The notes beneath the pieces were generated by a model. That model made no database searches and was not told the DNA's origin. It saw only the letters and a list, made by a program, of their open reading frames with translations. A stretch of DNA of 64,000 nucleotides, from the NCBI RefSeq assembly GCF_012273895.1, contig NC_052113.1, positions 1,054,001 through 1,118,000 of the forward strand, in the 5' to 3' direction. Shown here piece by piece: positions 36,401 through 47,445 of the stretch. The stretch is from Zerene cesonia (lineage: Eukaryota > Arthropoda > Insecta > Lepidoptera > Pieridae). Each line of letters opens with the position of its first letter. Within the stretch, counting starts at the first letter, position 1. A program made the translations under genes and the position numbers.

Positions 36401-39400
36401 ACTTATAAACATACATCCATACAGGTGAAGCTATATAAAGCGTGTAAAAAAAATGTTTGTATGTTTGTAAAGATGTTTATGAAGATATGGAAGTTGGAGC
36501 ATCAGACCAGGATATACGCGATCGCCATACCACTTCCAGTTCTCGGTCCGCAGTTATATATATAGCCATATATTGTATGTTTGTATCGTTTTCACGCAAA
36601 AAGTGGTCCAAAAGTTTTTGCGTGAAATCTATTTAAAGAATTCTTACACCATTAGCAACTTACATCTTCACTGAGTGACATAAGCTATATATGTACCACG
36701 GACAAACAGTAAATTAAATCGTTGAAATAAATCCTAGCTTCGGACTTCAAAATCAGCACGTTTGGCGAAAGTAGAAAGGATTTCCGTTAAAAAAATTAAA
36801 TGCGTCAATTCTTTGACGTATATTCTGAGTTGACTTCAGTTATTCTAGACTAATTACTTAATAAACTATACGGTTATATTATATATATGTATGTTATGTG
36901 TTTTCGGAAACACGTGCATATATAATTGACGTTTTGGCTTCGTAGCATGCATTGGCAGCGAAATTCAGTCTGCAATATCATGTTCAATTTCCATTACTCG
37001 GATGTTGATAAACACACGAAAATCGTTAAATGTGCACTTTACACAAATTTATATTTAATTTTAAGTAATTTATAATTAGTTCAAATATAATTATATAAAC
37101 TACTAGCTGTGCCCCTCGGCTTCACCCGCGTAAGTCGGCTATGTGAACTTGGCACCCGACTAAAAAAAAAATCACATTTTTTTGCTCCATTCGATAGATT
37201 TAGATAAGTAGTCGTAAGTAGTGAAGATAATTTCGTAAGTAGTAGCACCAAAAAAAAATTATAAGGGTTGAAAAAAAAGTCATCCCCCGAAATTGCAAAA
37301 AAACTTTTTTTCCCGTGGTTTCTTATAGAAATGGGTTTGTAGTGGATTGTAGTGAAGTTCTTTTTGTTTGTAGTAAAACAGAAATTGAAAAAAAAAATAT
37401 TATAATTTAAGAGTATTTTTCCAAACCGCTCTTCCCTGCACAAAACTAATTTGGAGTAGAATGCTATTACTACAAACGTTAAAAAAGATAGATAAATGTA
37501 CCTAGAGGTTTGTAGTGGATGAGTTTTCGTTTGTAGTTAGACAGAAAATAAATTAGAGAGGTAAAATCGAAAAAAATCGATTTTGGAGAGATTTCATCTC
37601 AATAACTTCCGGTAAGAGGATATCCGGATTACTACAAACGTTAAAAACGATTGATAAATGTATTTGGAGGTTTGTAGTGGACGAATTTTCGTTTGTAGTT
37701 AGATAGAAAATAAATTAGAGAGGTAAAATCGAAAATAATCGANNNNNNNNNNNNNNNNNNNNNNNNNNNNNNNNNNNNNNNNNNNNNNNNNNNNNNNNNN
37801 NNNNNNNNNNNNNNNNNNNNNNNNNNNNNNNNNNNNNNNNNNNNNNNNNNNNNNNNNNNNNNNNNNNNNNNNNNNNNNNNNNNNNNNNNNNNNNNNNNNN
37901 NNNNNNNNNNNNNNNNNNNNNNNNNNNNNNNNNNNNNNNNNNNNNNNNNNNNNNNNNNNNNNNNNNNNNNNNNNNNNNNNNNNNNNNNNNNNNNNNNNNN
38001 NNNNNNNNNNNNNNNNNNNNNNNNNNNNNNNNNNNNNNNNNNNNNNNNNNNNNNNNNNNNNNNNNNNNNNNNNNNNNNNNNNNNNNNNNNNNNNNNNNNN
38101 NNNNNNNNNNNNNNNNNNNNNNNNNNNNNNNNNNNNNNNNNNNNNNNNNNNNNNNNNNNNNNNNNNNNNNNNNNNNNNNNNNNNNNNNNNNNNNNNNNNN
38201 NNNNNNNNNNNNNNNNNNNNNNNNNNNNNNNNNNNNNNNNNNNNNNNNNNNNNNNNNNNNNNNNNNNNNNNNNNNNNNNNNNNNNNNNNNNNNNNNNNNN
38301 NNNNNNNNNNNNNNNNNNNNNNNNNNNNNNNNNNNNNNNNNNNNNNNNNNNNNNNNNNNNNNNNNNNNNNNNNNNNNNNNNNNNNNNNNNNNNNNNNNNN
38401 NNNNNNNNNNNNNNNNNNNNNNNNNNNNNNNNNNNNNNNNNNNNNNNNNNNNNNNNNNNNNNNNNNNNNNNNNNNNNNNNNNNNNNNNNNNNNNNNNNNN
38501 NNNNNNNNNNNNNNNNNNNNNNNNNNNNNNNNNNNNNNNNNNNNNNNNNNNNNNNNNNNNNNNNNNNNNNNNNNNNNNNNNNNNNNNNNNNNNNNNNNNN
38601 NNNNNNNNNNNNNNNNNNNNNNNNNNNNNNNNNNNNNNNNNNNNNNNNNNNNNNNNNNNNNNNNNNNNNNNNNNNNNNNNNNNNNNNNNNNNNNNNNNNN
38701 NNNNNNNNNNNNNNNNNNNNNNNNNNNNNNNNNNNNNNNNNNCCCTTATAATTTTTTTTTGGTGCTACTACTTACGAAATTATCTTCACTACTTACGACT
38801 ACATATCTAAATCTATCGAACGGAGCAAAAAAATGTGATTTTTTTTAAGTCGGGTGCCAAGTTCACATAGCCGCGTAAGTCCGTATCCTGTAGGAATATC
38901 GGGATACAAAGTTGCCTATATGTTATTCTAGTTGTCCAGCTGTCTACGTACCAAATTTCATTGCAATCGCTTCAGTAGGTTTAGCGTGAAAGAGAAACAA
39001 ACACACACACATCTTTAAAAACTTTCTCATTTATAACATTAGTACGAAGTAGGATTCATCAGTAAATTGGATTTTACCAGCTTTTAAAGCTAAAATCTTT
39101 ATACCGACATTGATTCCTAAACGGTCATTTCATCACACGTTTATGATAATGGTGTAATGAGGACAAAAGAATGGCAAGCAATTATATGGAAATTAAATAT
39201 TTAGTTCGTCACAATAATAAGCCAATATTCCTCTCCGAAGTTCCATCTATTTATATATTAAGTCTTATCTAAATCTGATTAGTATTAAGTATGTTTTTAT
39301 CAAAAAAAATCTTGTATTATGTTCTATGTATTAGCTATATAAAGCAATATTAGTCATAAAACCCATATCTTATCTTATAAACATCATTGTCATGTATAAT

Positions 39401-42400
39401 TAATCAATTAATTCCTTTAATTGTTGAAATCATGCTGACATGGCATAATTTATCGTTATGTGTGCATTAACTTAGATGAATGTCGGATGGATGATACAAA
39501 CCCAATACAAACGCATATTTCGAATGTAAAGTTTCATCCATAATGGATCAGCACTCAGTAGTTATATGTTGAAATATCGTTCCGCCCCGTCTTTGCTCTT
39601 TGTGTTAATTGTTTTAATAGTATGAAAGATATTTTTATAAATACAAAACTAAACAAAGATTGAAAATTATTACTTGATTTCATTGTGTGACTGTGCATTG
39701 TATATTAAAGAGTTTATAAATAAAATAAATAACTACATTAGTTTTAAAAAAACAATAATTGAATATAAACAATTCGAAGGATTATGGAGCTTGTATCATA
39801 CTAAAAAGATTACGCGAAAAAGATCATTCTTTTTATGTTTTTTCGTACCGTGTGATTGAAGATGGAGTCGAAATAAAATGATGCATACTTCAATGTATTC
39901 TTGCATTCTTTGTTTTTATTTTAAATTATGATGCCTTTCCCATCGCTTGTCCATTAAATTGACTTATGTTGCGATGTAAGCAGACATTATCAGGCGATTC
40001 ATTATTTCGATTGCATATTTATGGCTTAATTTTTATAGTCGACTACTTGTTTCCTAAATTCGTCTCTCTTACTCAGCGAACACATATTTGCCATTAATCA
40101 TTCGTTTTTTGGATTAAACTCTAGTGCTAGCTAAAACGCAGTGATAATTTGTGCATTGTATCTTTTATTAATAATGACGCGTTCGGTGCGTCAGGTAACT
40201 TAAGGGTACTTTGTTCAACGTTGCGACCTAGGATTTTTAGAACGAACTTAATTTAATGCACTAAGACGCTATTACTTCTGAATTTCCGGTAAACCTAGTA
40301 GACCGTTCTTAGGCATTTTATCGTGAAAAACCTACATTTATTTTGTTTTCTAAGGATAGTGTATTCTTAAGCATCATAGTCCCTTGGGTATGCGTTAATA
40401 TCCCTTCATACTTCATGCCATGTACTTTTATTTATATAAATAATGTTTCATCTTTCCAGGTGGCCTGGGCACACGGCATTGGGTAACATTCATGCTGTTT
40501 CTGGGCATGGCAAATGCGTATATCATGAGAACGAACATGTCCGTCGCGATCGTAGCGATGGTGAACCACACCGCGCTGCCGGTGGACAAGGAGGCAATGG
40601 ATACTGAGTGCGGGGCTGTTGATGGCAATTCTACTAAGGTGGGTTCTTTGGAATATGAAGCGAGATTGGGTTATGATTACAGAGTATTTCTCTACCATAT
40701 AGCCAGGCTTTTCATCTATTATTGAAGTGTCGCTCTACTAATGTGCAGTGCAACAAAATTTATGCTGTTAAGGTGAGCTATGGGGGTATGATAAACGTGA
40801 AAAAATTTACTCTCTCTAAAGCAAAACTCTGTAGATATTGATTTAGTGTTCTTCCACCAAAGAGCTACATTAGACTGATTCTTTTATTAAACTGCTTTGA
40901 GTAAAAAGTAAGCACGAGATCATCAGCCTAGATTTTGCCTTAGGTTTAGGCTTTTATTGTGGGAGAGAATACGAAATTTGTATCTTTTTTGTTTTATCAA
41001 CTGTCTCTCATCCTTTGCTACCCAATGAAAAAAAATATATATATATTAACTGAATTACAAATCCATTTTTATACAACACCACATACTTTTTTTTGCTGAA
41101 AATTGTCATATGAATAAAAATTTACTCCAAGAAAGACCATAAAATTCTCTTATCTTTAATTCCATTGCATCTTAAACATCGAGAGCCCAAATGCAAATAC
41201 GATATCTCTGTTTACTTCTTTCAGAAATATGTGTTTAACCTGGTTTTAATTTACAGGAGGTGTTAACTCAAGATGGCCAATTTGTTTGGAGTTCCACCCT
41301 CCAGGGCTATATTCTTTCATCATTCTTCTATGGATATGTTATTACTCAAATCCCCTTCGGTATCCTGTCCAAGAGGTAAGACCTTAGATTTGTACCTAGG
41401 CTTAAAATTCACGTCTATTTAAAGTTGTAATTTTTTTTTATTTATATATTAAGTTATGTGGTTTGGATATTATTTTCATGTAGAAATGAGTTGCATTATA
41501 TCAGAAATATTATGTTTAAGGGGATTTAAATGGAAGTTTTTATTTTAATAAAAATATTCGTATCAAACTTATCTGACTAATTTGATTAAACTTCAATCAA
41601 TATATATGATTGATTCATAATTATTTTCACTTTGAAAAATGCTTATTCTCGTTAAATAATTTAATCTGAATGTAAACTTCATTATGATTGATTGATGATA
41701 CTCATAAAAATTCACAAACCAGCTTGTTTATTCCACGAATAAACAATTTCATTTAAACAACACAGCTATGAGGTTGTTAACGAAAAAGTGTAAGTAATAA
41801 TTTCTAAATTTAGTTAGTGAAATCGTAGCCAAAAGTGCTAAAAACGGTACATCACGTGCGTTGGTTATACTTAGATAATGTACTGGAAAAAAGTGGTGTG
41901 AAATTATTCACTTCGAAAGCTTTCGGCTAGGCGATTTATTGAGTATCTTCCATGGACGTAATATTTATTTTCTATATTTAAAATACAGAAATAAAAACTT
42001 ACGTCAATGTTGCAATGTGGAGCATAGATTATATAAAGCAGCCAGTAAGTGAAGCATTGCTCGCTTCTTATTCGAATTTATTAGTTTACGTGAATTGAGT
42101 TTTATTTTATTGAATGTATCTCTGGTCGATCTGTAGCTTCCAGCTTAAATAGCACTACCCTTATCGAGCTTTATTAATTATGTGTAATAGAGTAAAAACT
42201 GCTTTTACTCACTGTTTTTAAATTTAGAAACTGTAGTCACATTACTTCACTTAAAAGGTGAAATGTTGCCATACTAAAAATGTTTATTAAGACACTTATA
42301 TTTTTCTTAATTTATTGCCAACTGTCTACACGTCTGTCTATTTCCTCTATTGACTATATTTGTCCCAGGTTCGGAGCCCGTCTGTTCCTCGGTGTAGGAA

Positions 42401-45400
42401 TGTTGATCAACTCCGTTTTCGGTCTGCTGGTCCCAGTAGCGGCTGAGGCTGGTTACCCTTGGCTTATTCTGGTCAGATTTATCCAGGGATTGGGAGAGGT
42501 TAGTTATCAATCATATAGTAATCGGTCATAAAGCTGAAGCGTTTATATTGAGACTTGTGAGAGTCATACTGTATAAATATCTTTTCTTATTTTTTGATAT
42601 AGTTTTAATAAATTTTTATTATTTAGTCATATAAATCAATTCAATAATGTGCTAAAGTGAATGTACCAAAAAGCCCAAACATTCAGACCGTTTAAAGGGA
42701 TAAAAGGTTATTTATTCAATTCATGAACAATTGACGACTGACTGAAACTTATTCAATATCAGTGGAATTTGACTTCAAGTTTTAAAATAAATTTATGATA
42801 ATTAAATTTTAAATAATATTTTATTTATTATGTTAAATAATATTATTAGATGGCGTGGCTCACTCTCCGATATTATTTAATTAAGCTTTCGCCAATTCGT
42901 TATTAGCTGTAAAAGTAAATTGGAGTATTTCATTAGTTTCATTTGTAAAATATTCGTCCACAGGGACCCATAGTCCCGTGTTCACACGCGATGCTAGCAA
43001 AATGGATTCCACCCAACGAAAGAAGTCGGATGGGAGCAGCTGTATATGCCGGTAAGGATAGTCTTGTTAACAAGGAGCAATTACAAAAATATATTAATTT
43101 TTATATTAAAAGATTTCCATATTGCCATGGGGAGATTATGTGATGGGATATTTTCTTTAGCAACACCGAAGCATCACATTAAGACATGCAATTCTTATAC
43201 GATACTAGCTGCACCCGGCAAACGCTGTTCTGCCTTACTCTCATCATTTAGATAAGCACAAAAAATTTCATCAAAATCGGTCAAGCCGTTTCGGAGGAGT
43301 ATGGCAACGAAAACTGTGACACGAGAATTTTATATATATAGATATTATTGTGTCTATGATTTAGTCAGAATACGAATTTTGTTACAATGGTAATTGGATT
43401 GTCATAGTATGTTAATGGAATCGTAATGGTGTGTCATCACTATATGAGTTTGTATGCTTAGATCTTTAAAATTACGTAACAGATGTTTTTTTAATATATA
43501 TCATCGATTCAAGAGGAATTTATATGTATAATAACATAGAAAGAAATGGGGGGAAAAGGGTTATACTTCGAATTTAAGACGTGCGAAGCCGCGGGAAACG
43601 CTAGTTTTTAGAAAACCTACTGATCTTCCCATACCGTTTATTCCTATTAACCTTTCTAGAACAAATATCTTAATATTCTAGAAAGGAATTAGGAAACCAT
43701 TATATATTGCATATTAAACTTAATTTTTCCCTGTCAGGTGCCCAATTCGGGACGGTTATCTCGATGCCGCTATCGGGCCTGCTCTCCGCGTACGGTTTCG
43801 CCGGCGGCTGGCCGTCCATCTTCTACGTGTTCGGGCTGATCGGCACCGTGTGGTGTATCGCGTTCCTGCTCTTTGTGTCCGAAGACCCGGAACAGTGTCC
43901 CAGCATCAAGGAGGCGGAGAAGAAGTATATATTGAACTCGTTGTGGGGCGCGGCTGGGTCTAGCGTGAGTGTTTGACTATAATTTAATTTTTGTTTATTT
44001 CTTTCTTACAATTAGCTCCAACAGTAATTTTTTCTACTTTCTAGTCTGTCGTTTTATCTTTAAATGAAAGTAAGTAAGTGTAAGTGTATATTTAACAATG
44101 TATAATTTATTTATTACATAACATCATTTGAATTTCGAAGAGCTATTTTCCATAGTTTCTAAATGTGGTCAAAATTTATTCTCATTATGTTTAAAAATTG
44201 CATTGTCTGTATCTAGGAGATCAAGAATTAAAAAACTCCCGTACAACATGCACAATCATCTCTTCCTTAACTATGTATGTCAATACATCCCTATAACACG
44301 TCACAAATCTCGAAATATACCATCTCATACTCATTCCAGTCACCACCAATCCCGTGGCGCAAGATCCTGATGTCAATGCCGTTCTGGGCGATCATGCTGG
44401 CGCACATGGGACAGAACTACGGCTACGAGACGCTGATGACAGAATTGCCGACATTCATGCGTCAAGTGCTGCACTTCTCTATCAAGGATGTGAGTTGAAG
44501 TATTCTAAAATTACACTTAATTAAGAGATCTACCAAGCCGCCCATTGTGGTGGTGATAGCTTGGTGTATTATATTTATTAATTTATTCCATTCACTTGGA
44601 CTTTTTATTGGTCAGAGTTCAATGCATCAATAATTAATTATCTCTCATATCGTAAGGAATTACTTCAATCGTATATTACCTGGTAAATAATTTAATATTA
44701 AATATGAAGCAAAATCGGCAACCGTTAAATTTCATCGTTAAATTGTCAAATTAAATCACATTGTGGTTGACAAATGACAAGCTCGTTCGCGCGCAAATTA
44801 GCCATTAATCACGCGGGCTGTCAAAAGGTCAAGTGGCCGGGTCAAGTAATTGGACGAATCAAGTGAATTATGAATCACGGCGGTGGTTGTATGAAATTCA
44901 TGAAATGTTGAACATGTTAAGAATGTAAATTACATTAAACGGTTAAATAATATATACATTATACATTCCTAATTTTAATTTATTTAATAGGGTGCTTTTT
45001 ACATTTTCTAATGTGGAATTATTCCTATTTTTGTTATTCCACTACTCTTTTATATTCTTTGGATGAAATTGTGTACACTATAGTAGTTTAGTTGTTGAAG
45101 GACATGTTAAAAAAGTATATTGATAAAAAGTAACTCTACAATCTTCATACGGGGTCAAAGTCCATAGTCCTCGAATTAAACAAAAATGAGTTCTACACGC
45201 GTGTTTTAAAGTTGACATTATCATTTGTTGTTTCTGTGTCTAATTTTATCCTAGACTCCCATTGACTGCGTTAAATTATAGCTCACGTTTCATTTTCAAC
45301 GTCACGCTGACGTCAGCACTTGATAAATAATTATTCATAATCGTTTGTTTGTGTGTTTTTTAATGATCAAGTTGATTTCTAGGTAAATTACGCAATCTAA

Positions 45401-47445
45401 CCTACATATTACATTAAACTAAATAAGGAATTCGATTAATTTACTACTAGATTAAAAAAAATCAATTTATATGGTTTAGATATTTAGAGTAGAGATACTA
45501 GTTTTATTATTCATCAAACACGCAAAAGATTTAATGATGAAACAAAGAAATTACAAATGCAAGATTGCGCGAAAATAACGAAAAAATAAGTACATACTTA
45601 AACATTTTATATACGCCAGCATTAGAAGAGAAAATTAAAAAAAAATGCTCTTATAAAAAATAGGAGAACTTATCAATTAATAATTAATATCTTTTATTTC
45701 AGAATGGTTTCGTGTCAGCCCTCCCGTATCTGTGCATGTGGTTGTTCTCAATGTTCATCTCTGTGGTGGCCGACTGGATGCTGTCCAGTGGCAGATTCAA
45801 CCACACCCAAGTCAGAAAGATCATTAACAGTATTGGTGAGGATTCATTGAAGTACGAGTGAAGTCGCTATGCCTTTACTCATAGCTGTATTAAGCCTTTT
45901 ATTTTTAGAGTTTTTAAAACACAGTAATATAATAAATGTGAAAGTGTGTTTGTTTGGATGTTTGTCCGCCAGGCTAAAACTACTGAACGGATTTCGATGC
46001 AATTTGGTATACAGACAGGGTATAATGGTGATAGGATACAATTTATCCCGATTAAATGCTCCCTTGGGATATAACAGGAATCTTGATATCCGGGCGGAGC
46101 TGCGACGAGCGTCTAGTGCTTTATAAATCAGAAAATGTTAAAGAATAGAAAAGCTTATTTCACGAGGCGGGATTCGAATCCGTCCATTTATAAGGCATTT
46201 CAATTCTATAAAACAAAAAATTAAACTTATGGTATATTTTGTGTATTACTATTATTGCCTCTTTAACAGTGATCAGAATGTTCTAGTGTATCTACATTTC
46301 CCAGGTTAGCTGGTGTTTAAAAATTTTTTATCAAAATTTCTTCCTTTCCAGGTGAATACGGTCCAGCAATTGGTTTATTCATCGCAGCGAACACGGGCTG
46401 TAATCCCGCGGCTACTGTGGCCATACTTGCTGTAGGCGTGGGTCTCAACGGCGGTATTTACTCGGGTTTCAAGGTACGTTTTTAATCGAAAATAATTAGA
46501 AAATGGTCGTTTTCTCTGTATGTTTTTATTTCCTCAGTCTGTTTGAGCGTTTAAGCAATTTCTTGCAATATGCAGTAAACATTTAGTAGTAATATTCTGG
46601 ATCTTTCGTAGTTTGTAGTAACAGTGAAAATATATATGTAATGAATCTATTATAAACAATACGTTTTTATACTCTTCAAACTTACTTACAATTTTTTTTT
46701 TATTTATAGAGAAATTCTGGAACATTCCATAATCTAAATAAAAATTTCTTGTTTAGGTGAACCATTTGGATATATCGCCTCGTTTCGCTGGAATTCTGAT
46801 GGCATTCACCAACTGCCTCGCCAACTTGACCGGTTTACTGGCTCCCATCGTCGCTGGATATATAATTGAAGGAAAGGTAATAAGCTAAAAGTTATCTCTT
46901 ACAAATTACGACAAACTAAGCATTTATAGTAGAGTGATGTGTGAAGGAAATTTTTATTATGAATACTATCAGAGGAGTATTAAAATATATTTTGATGGAT
47001 ATAAAATATGCGGTGATAAGATTTTTCTTCAATATGTATCGTAAATTGAATCTGTTTTATGGTACTTAAAAAAAAATTGTATATGAAATGATGAGATGTG
47101 ATTGTGATTTTTAAAGAAAGAAAAAAATAACTATACAAAATTATTGTTGTACATTAAATTCAAACATTTTTTACATTTAAATCAACCAAATTTATTCTTC
47201 CCTAAAATAACAAATCCAAACAATTTTTATTCTTTCAGCCGACACAAGCACAATGGAGGAAAGTATTCTATATCGCTGGCGGAATTTACATATTCTGTGC
47301 GACATTCTACAATCTGTTCGGTTCAGGAAGGCGGCAGGACTGGGACAACCCCGCCGACGACGAAGCGAACGCTAAGAAAGCCGCAGATAAAAAAGCAAAG
47401 AAGAATGCCGCCAAAAATGAGAACACAGCGGAGACCGCGCAATAG
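27433..47445 (+). CDS. SLC17-family anion transporter (sialin / inorganic phosphate cotransporter-like), 11 exons, 518 aa
   Basis: Exons read: 27433-27514, 40460-40638, 41257-41375, 42369-42498, 42964-43051, 43738-43964, 44340-44489, 45703-45835, 46352-46473, 46757-46876, 47239-47445. All introns are GT-AG and the frame stays open to TAG. The protein shows the MFS plan of about 12 membrane spans, with the family words NAYIMRTNMSVAIVAMVN (46-63), QGYILSSFFYGYVITQIPFG (103-122), GILSKRFGAR (122-131) and RFIQGLGEGPIVP (163-175). R163, E170 and H178 fit the charged TM4 positions used by sialin and vesicular glutamate transporters. N63-H-T may be glycosylated in the first lumenal or extracellular loop. 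The tail is highly charged (Lys/Ala/Asp). The family moves phosphate, sialic acid or glutamate with H+ or Na+; the substrate here cannot be told. Intron 1 is 12.9 kb. Exon 6 is notably GC-rich. An alternative first exon cannot be excluded. Confidence 0.93.
29000..29185 (+). repeat. Helitron-like element, family C (intron 1)
   Basis: AAAGCAAAGTCGCTACCCGC, CAACGGATTTTGATGGGGTT, GATTCAAGAGGAAGGTTTAT and GGCGTGCGAAGACGCGGGCA. It has the same order as 43435-43604 and is reversed relative to 22771-22966. The final CTAG is altered. Confidence 0.6.
30420..30576 (-). repeat. Helitron-like element, family A, end-truncated (intron 1)
   Basis: GGAATATCGGGATAGAATGC, GTTATTCCAGTTGTCCAGCT, AACTACGTACCAAATTTCAT and CGGTTCAGTAGTTTTTGCGT, ending near ACTAGTAGGATAGGA. 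The GC-rich CTAG end is missing. Confidence 0.65.
31010..31190 (+). repeat. Dispersed repeat, family H (intron 1)
   Basis: ATACGATTTTGACCCATTTT, GTACACTTATCAACGATCGA and TTGAGTTTATCTTATTTTAC, followed by AACAAGTAAGATAATTTTAT. It is a diverged copy of 5180-5455. A shorter piece follows at 32838-32960. Confidence 0.45.
32427..32642 (-). repeat. Helitron-like element, family E (intron 1)
   Basis: CCACTCGCGGCTTCGTTCAC, GGTATCCGTGGGATTTCTGG, GGGATATGCCTTTCTCGGGT and AGGCGTGAAGAAGACAGACA, as in 22986-23182 and 23967-24165. The CTAG end is altered to CTAT. Confidence 0.55.
32838..32960 (+). repeat. Dispersed repeat, family H (intron 1)
   Basis: CACGAGTTTATCTTATTACC, AAATAATTTCCTTACGTACA and CAGTGAGACAATTTAGTTGA match the right half of 5180-5455. 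Confidence 0.45.
33052..33239 (+). mobile_element. Helitron-like element, family A, abutting a family F 3' end (intron 1)
   Basis: Good sense copy: CTAATATTATAAATGCGAAA, CTTTCACGCAAAAACTACTG, AACCGATTGGAATGAAATTT, TATTCCTACGGGATACGGAC and terminal GCAGCTAG at 33232-33239. Directly after it (33242-33281) is a family F 3' end (TATATGTACCACGGGCGAAG ... CAGCTAG). The two 3' ends therefore lie in the same direction with two bases between. Confidence 0.7.
33990..34185. repeat. Long imperfect inverted repeat (intron 1)
   Basis: Left arm (about 33992-34050) contains ACGACTGGAGAGAAGGAATG and GGTGAGGAAAT. The right arm (about 34110-34180) contains the reverse complement (TTTCCTTTTCCTCACCC, CATTCCTTCTTTCCAGTCGT). 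Arms are about 60 bp with a spacer of similar length. The RNA would form a strong hairpin. It leads straight into another repeat at 34186. Confidence 0.75.
34186..34300 (-). repeat. Dispersed repeat with TCAGGCGAACCACCAGCTCA motif (intron 1)
   Basis: Words include GCGCATTCACAGAGGTACTT, TTTATGGGCGGTGGTGATCG, CTTTACATCAGGCGAACCAC and TTGCCCGCTATGACATAAAA. A shorter plus-strand relative (GGTGGGTCGCCTGATGGCAA, GCGCTACCACCGC) is in the polymerase gene intron at 51040-51130. I recall this type as common in moth and butterfly DNA, but its class is not clear to me. An (AT)n run follows. Confidence 0.55.
35155..35344 (+). mobile_element. Chimeric Helitron-like element, family B 5' part and family A 3' part (intron 1)
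   Basis: Starts TCTAATCTATATATATAAAA and follows family B (CTCGTGTCACAGTTTTCGTT, CATACTCCTCCGAAACGGCT, AATCGGCCAACATCTATTTT). It then switches to the family A end (TCCCGATATTCCTACGGGAT, ACGGACTTACGCGGGTGAAA, CCGCGGGGCGCAGCTAG). The next copy begins at the following base. Confidence 0.7.
35345..35523 (+). mobile_element. Helitron-like element, family B, in tandem with the previous copy (intron 1)
   Basis: TCTAATATATAAAATTCTCG to CTAG (35520-35523), with a B-type end (AAGGCAGAACAGCGTTTGCC, GGGTGCAGCTAG). TC follows the CTAG of the upstream copy with no base in between. Head-to-tail joins like this are known for rolling-circle transposons. Confidence 0.7.
36195..36385 (-). repeat. Dispersed repeat, family H (intron 1)
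   Basis: TAAGGAAATTATTTTATCCT, GGCGATGCTTATCAGGATAA, TAAGGTAAACTCATGGAATG and CCGATCCTTGATAAGTGTAC are the reverse complement, in reverse order, of the words in 5180-5455. It is the best pair of this family. Confidence 0.6.
36560..36712 (+). repeat. Helitron-like fragment, family F (intron 1)
   Basis: CGTTTTCACGCAAAAAGTGG, TTTAAAGAATTCTTACACCA, GACATAAGCTATATATGTAC and CACGGACAAACAG. CTAG is lost. Confidence 0.55.
37466..37742. repeat. 162-bp tandem repeat inside the inverted-repeat element
   Basis: One unit starts at 37466 (ATTACTACAAACGTTAAAAA) and the next at 37628 with the same words, so the period is 162. Shared blocks are GAGGTTTGTAGTGGA, TTTTCGTTTGTAGTTAGA, GAAAATAAATTAGAGAGGTA and AAAATCGAAAA. 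A more diverged unit (TGGGTTTGTAGTGGA...) precedes it near 37330. The array enters the gap, so the copy number is unknown. Confidence 0.85.
37743..38742. other. Assembly gap, 1000 N
   Basis: Exactly 1000 undetermined bases, a conventional size. It begins in a tandem array and ends at the inner side of the right inverted repeat, so assembly collapse caused by these repeats is the likely reason. Confidence 0.99.
43205..43342 (-). repeat. Helitron-like element, family B (intron 5)
   Basis: CTAG (43205-43208), GCACCCGGCAAACGCTGTTC, ATCGGTCAAGCCGTTTCGGA, CGAAAACTGTGACACGAGAA and a terminal GA (TC on the minus strand). It lacks the middle part found in 35345-35523. Confidence 0.65.
43435..43604 (+). 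repeat. Helitron-like element, family C (intron 5)
   Basis: TTGTATGCTTAGATCTTTAA, CATCGATTCAAGAGGAATTT and AGACGTGCGAAGCCGCGGGA, then CTAG at 43601-43604. It is a clear sense copy of the family seen at 29000-29185. Confidence 0.65.
45920..46116 (+). repeat. Helitron-like element, family D (intron 8)
   Basis: AATATAATAAATGTGAAAGT, CGGATTTCGATGCAATTTGG, GATTAAATGCTCCCTTGGGA and ATCTTGATATCCGGGCGGAG, then CTAG at 46113-46116. It begins about 85 bp after exon 8 of the transporter gene. Confidence 0.65.
46137..46235 (-). repeat. SINE family 2 fragment (intron 8)
   Basis: AAAGAATAGAAAAGCTTATT, TCACGAGGCGGGATTCGAAT and, reversed in order, a GGCATTTCAATTCTATAAAA block match the head and body of the family seen at 13345. 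The tRNA-like part is mostly deleted. Confidence 0.55.

Larger units (their letters stand above)
37137..38872. mobile_element. Terminal-inverted-repeat element with tandem interior, interrupted by an assembly gap
   Basis: The left end (37137-37266) starts GGCTATGTGAACTTGGCACC and is repeated as an almost exact reverse complement at the right end (38743-38872), giving inverted repeats of about 130 bp. The flanks carry the direct repeat GCGTAAGTC (37128-37136 and 38873-38881). Because the boundary bases are symmetrical, a 7- or 8-bp duplication is also possible. Inward of the left arm are tandem units of about 162 bp. A duplication of 8-9 bp fits the hAT or Mutator-like groups (general knowledge), but no transposase is visible, and the gap hides the rest. 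It may be non-autonomous or a foldback element. Confidence 0.8.
37103..39054 (-). mobile_element. Helitron-like element, family A, split by an insertion (intron 1)
   Basis: The copy begins at CTAG (37103-37106) with GTGCCCCTCGGCTTCACCCG, breaks at 37136, and resumes at 38873 with GCGTAAGTCCGTATCCTGTA, running to the TC end at 39053-39054. Joining the two parts and keeping one copy of the nine duplicated bases restores the normal family A order. The inserted DNA is the inverted-repeat element at 37137-38872. Confidence 0.75.

Noticed and set aside
37081..37443. Minus-strand frame of 120 codons
   Set aside because: It lies in the inverted repeat and A/T-rich part of the TIR element, is full of F/N/K runs and has no domain.
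40428..40698. Minus-strand frames opposite transporter exon 2
   Set aside because: Shadows of the coding exon; no domain, while the plus strand has a perfect family match and splice sites.
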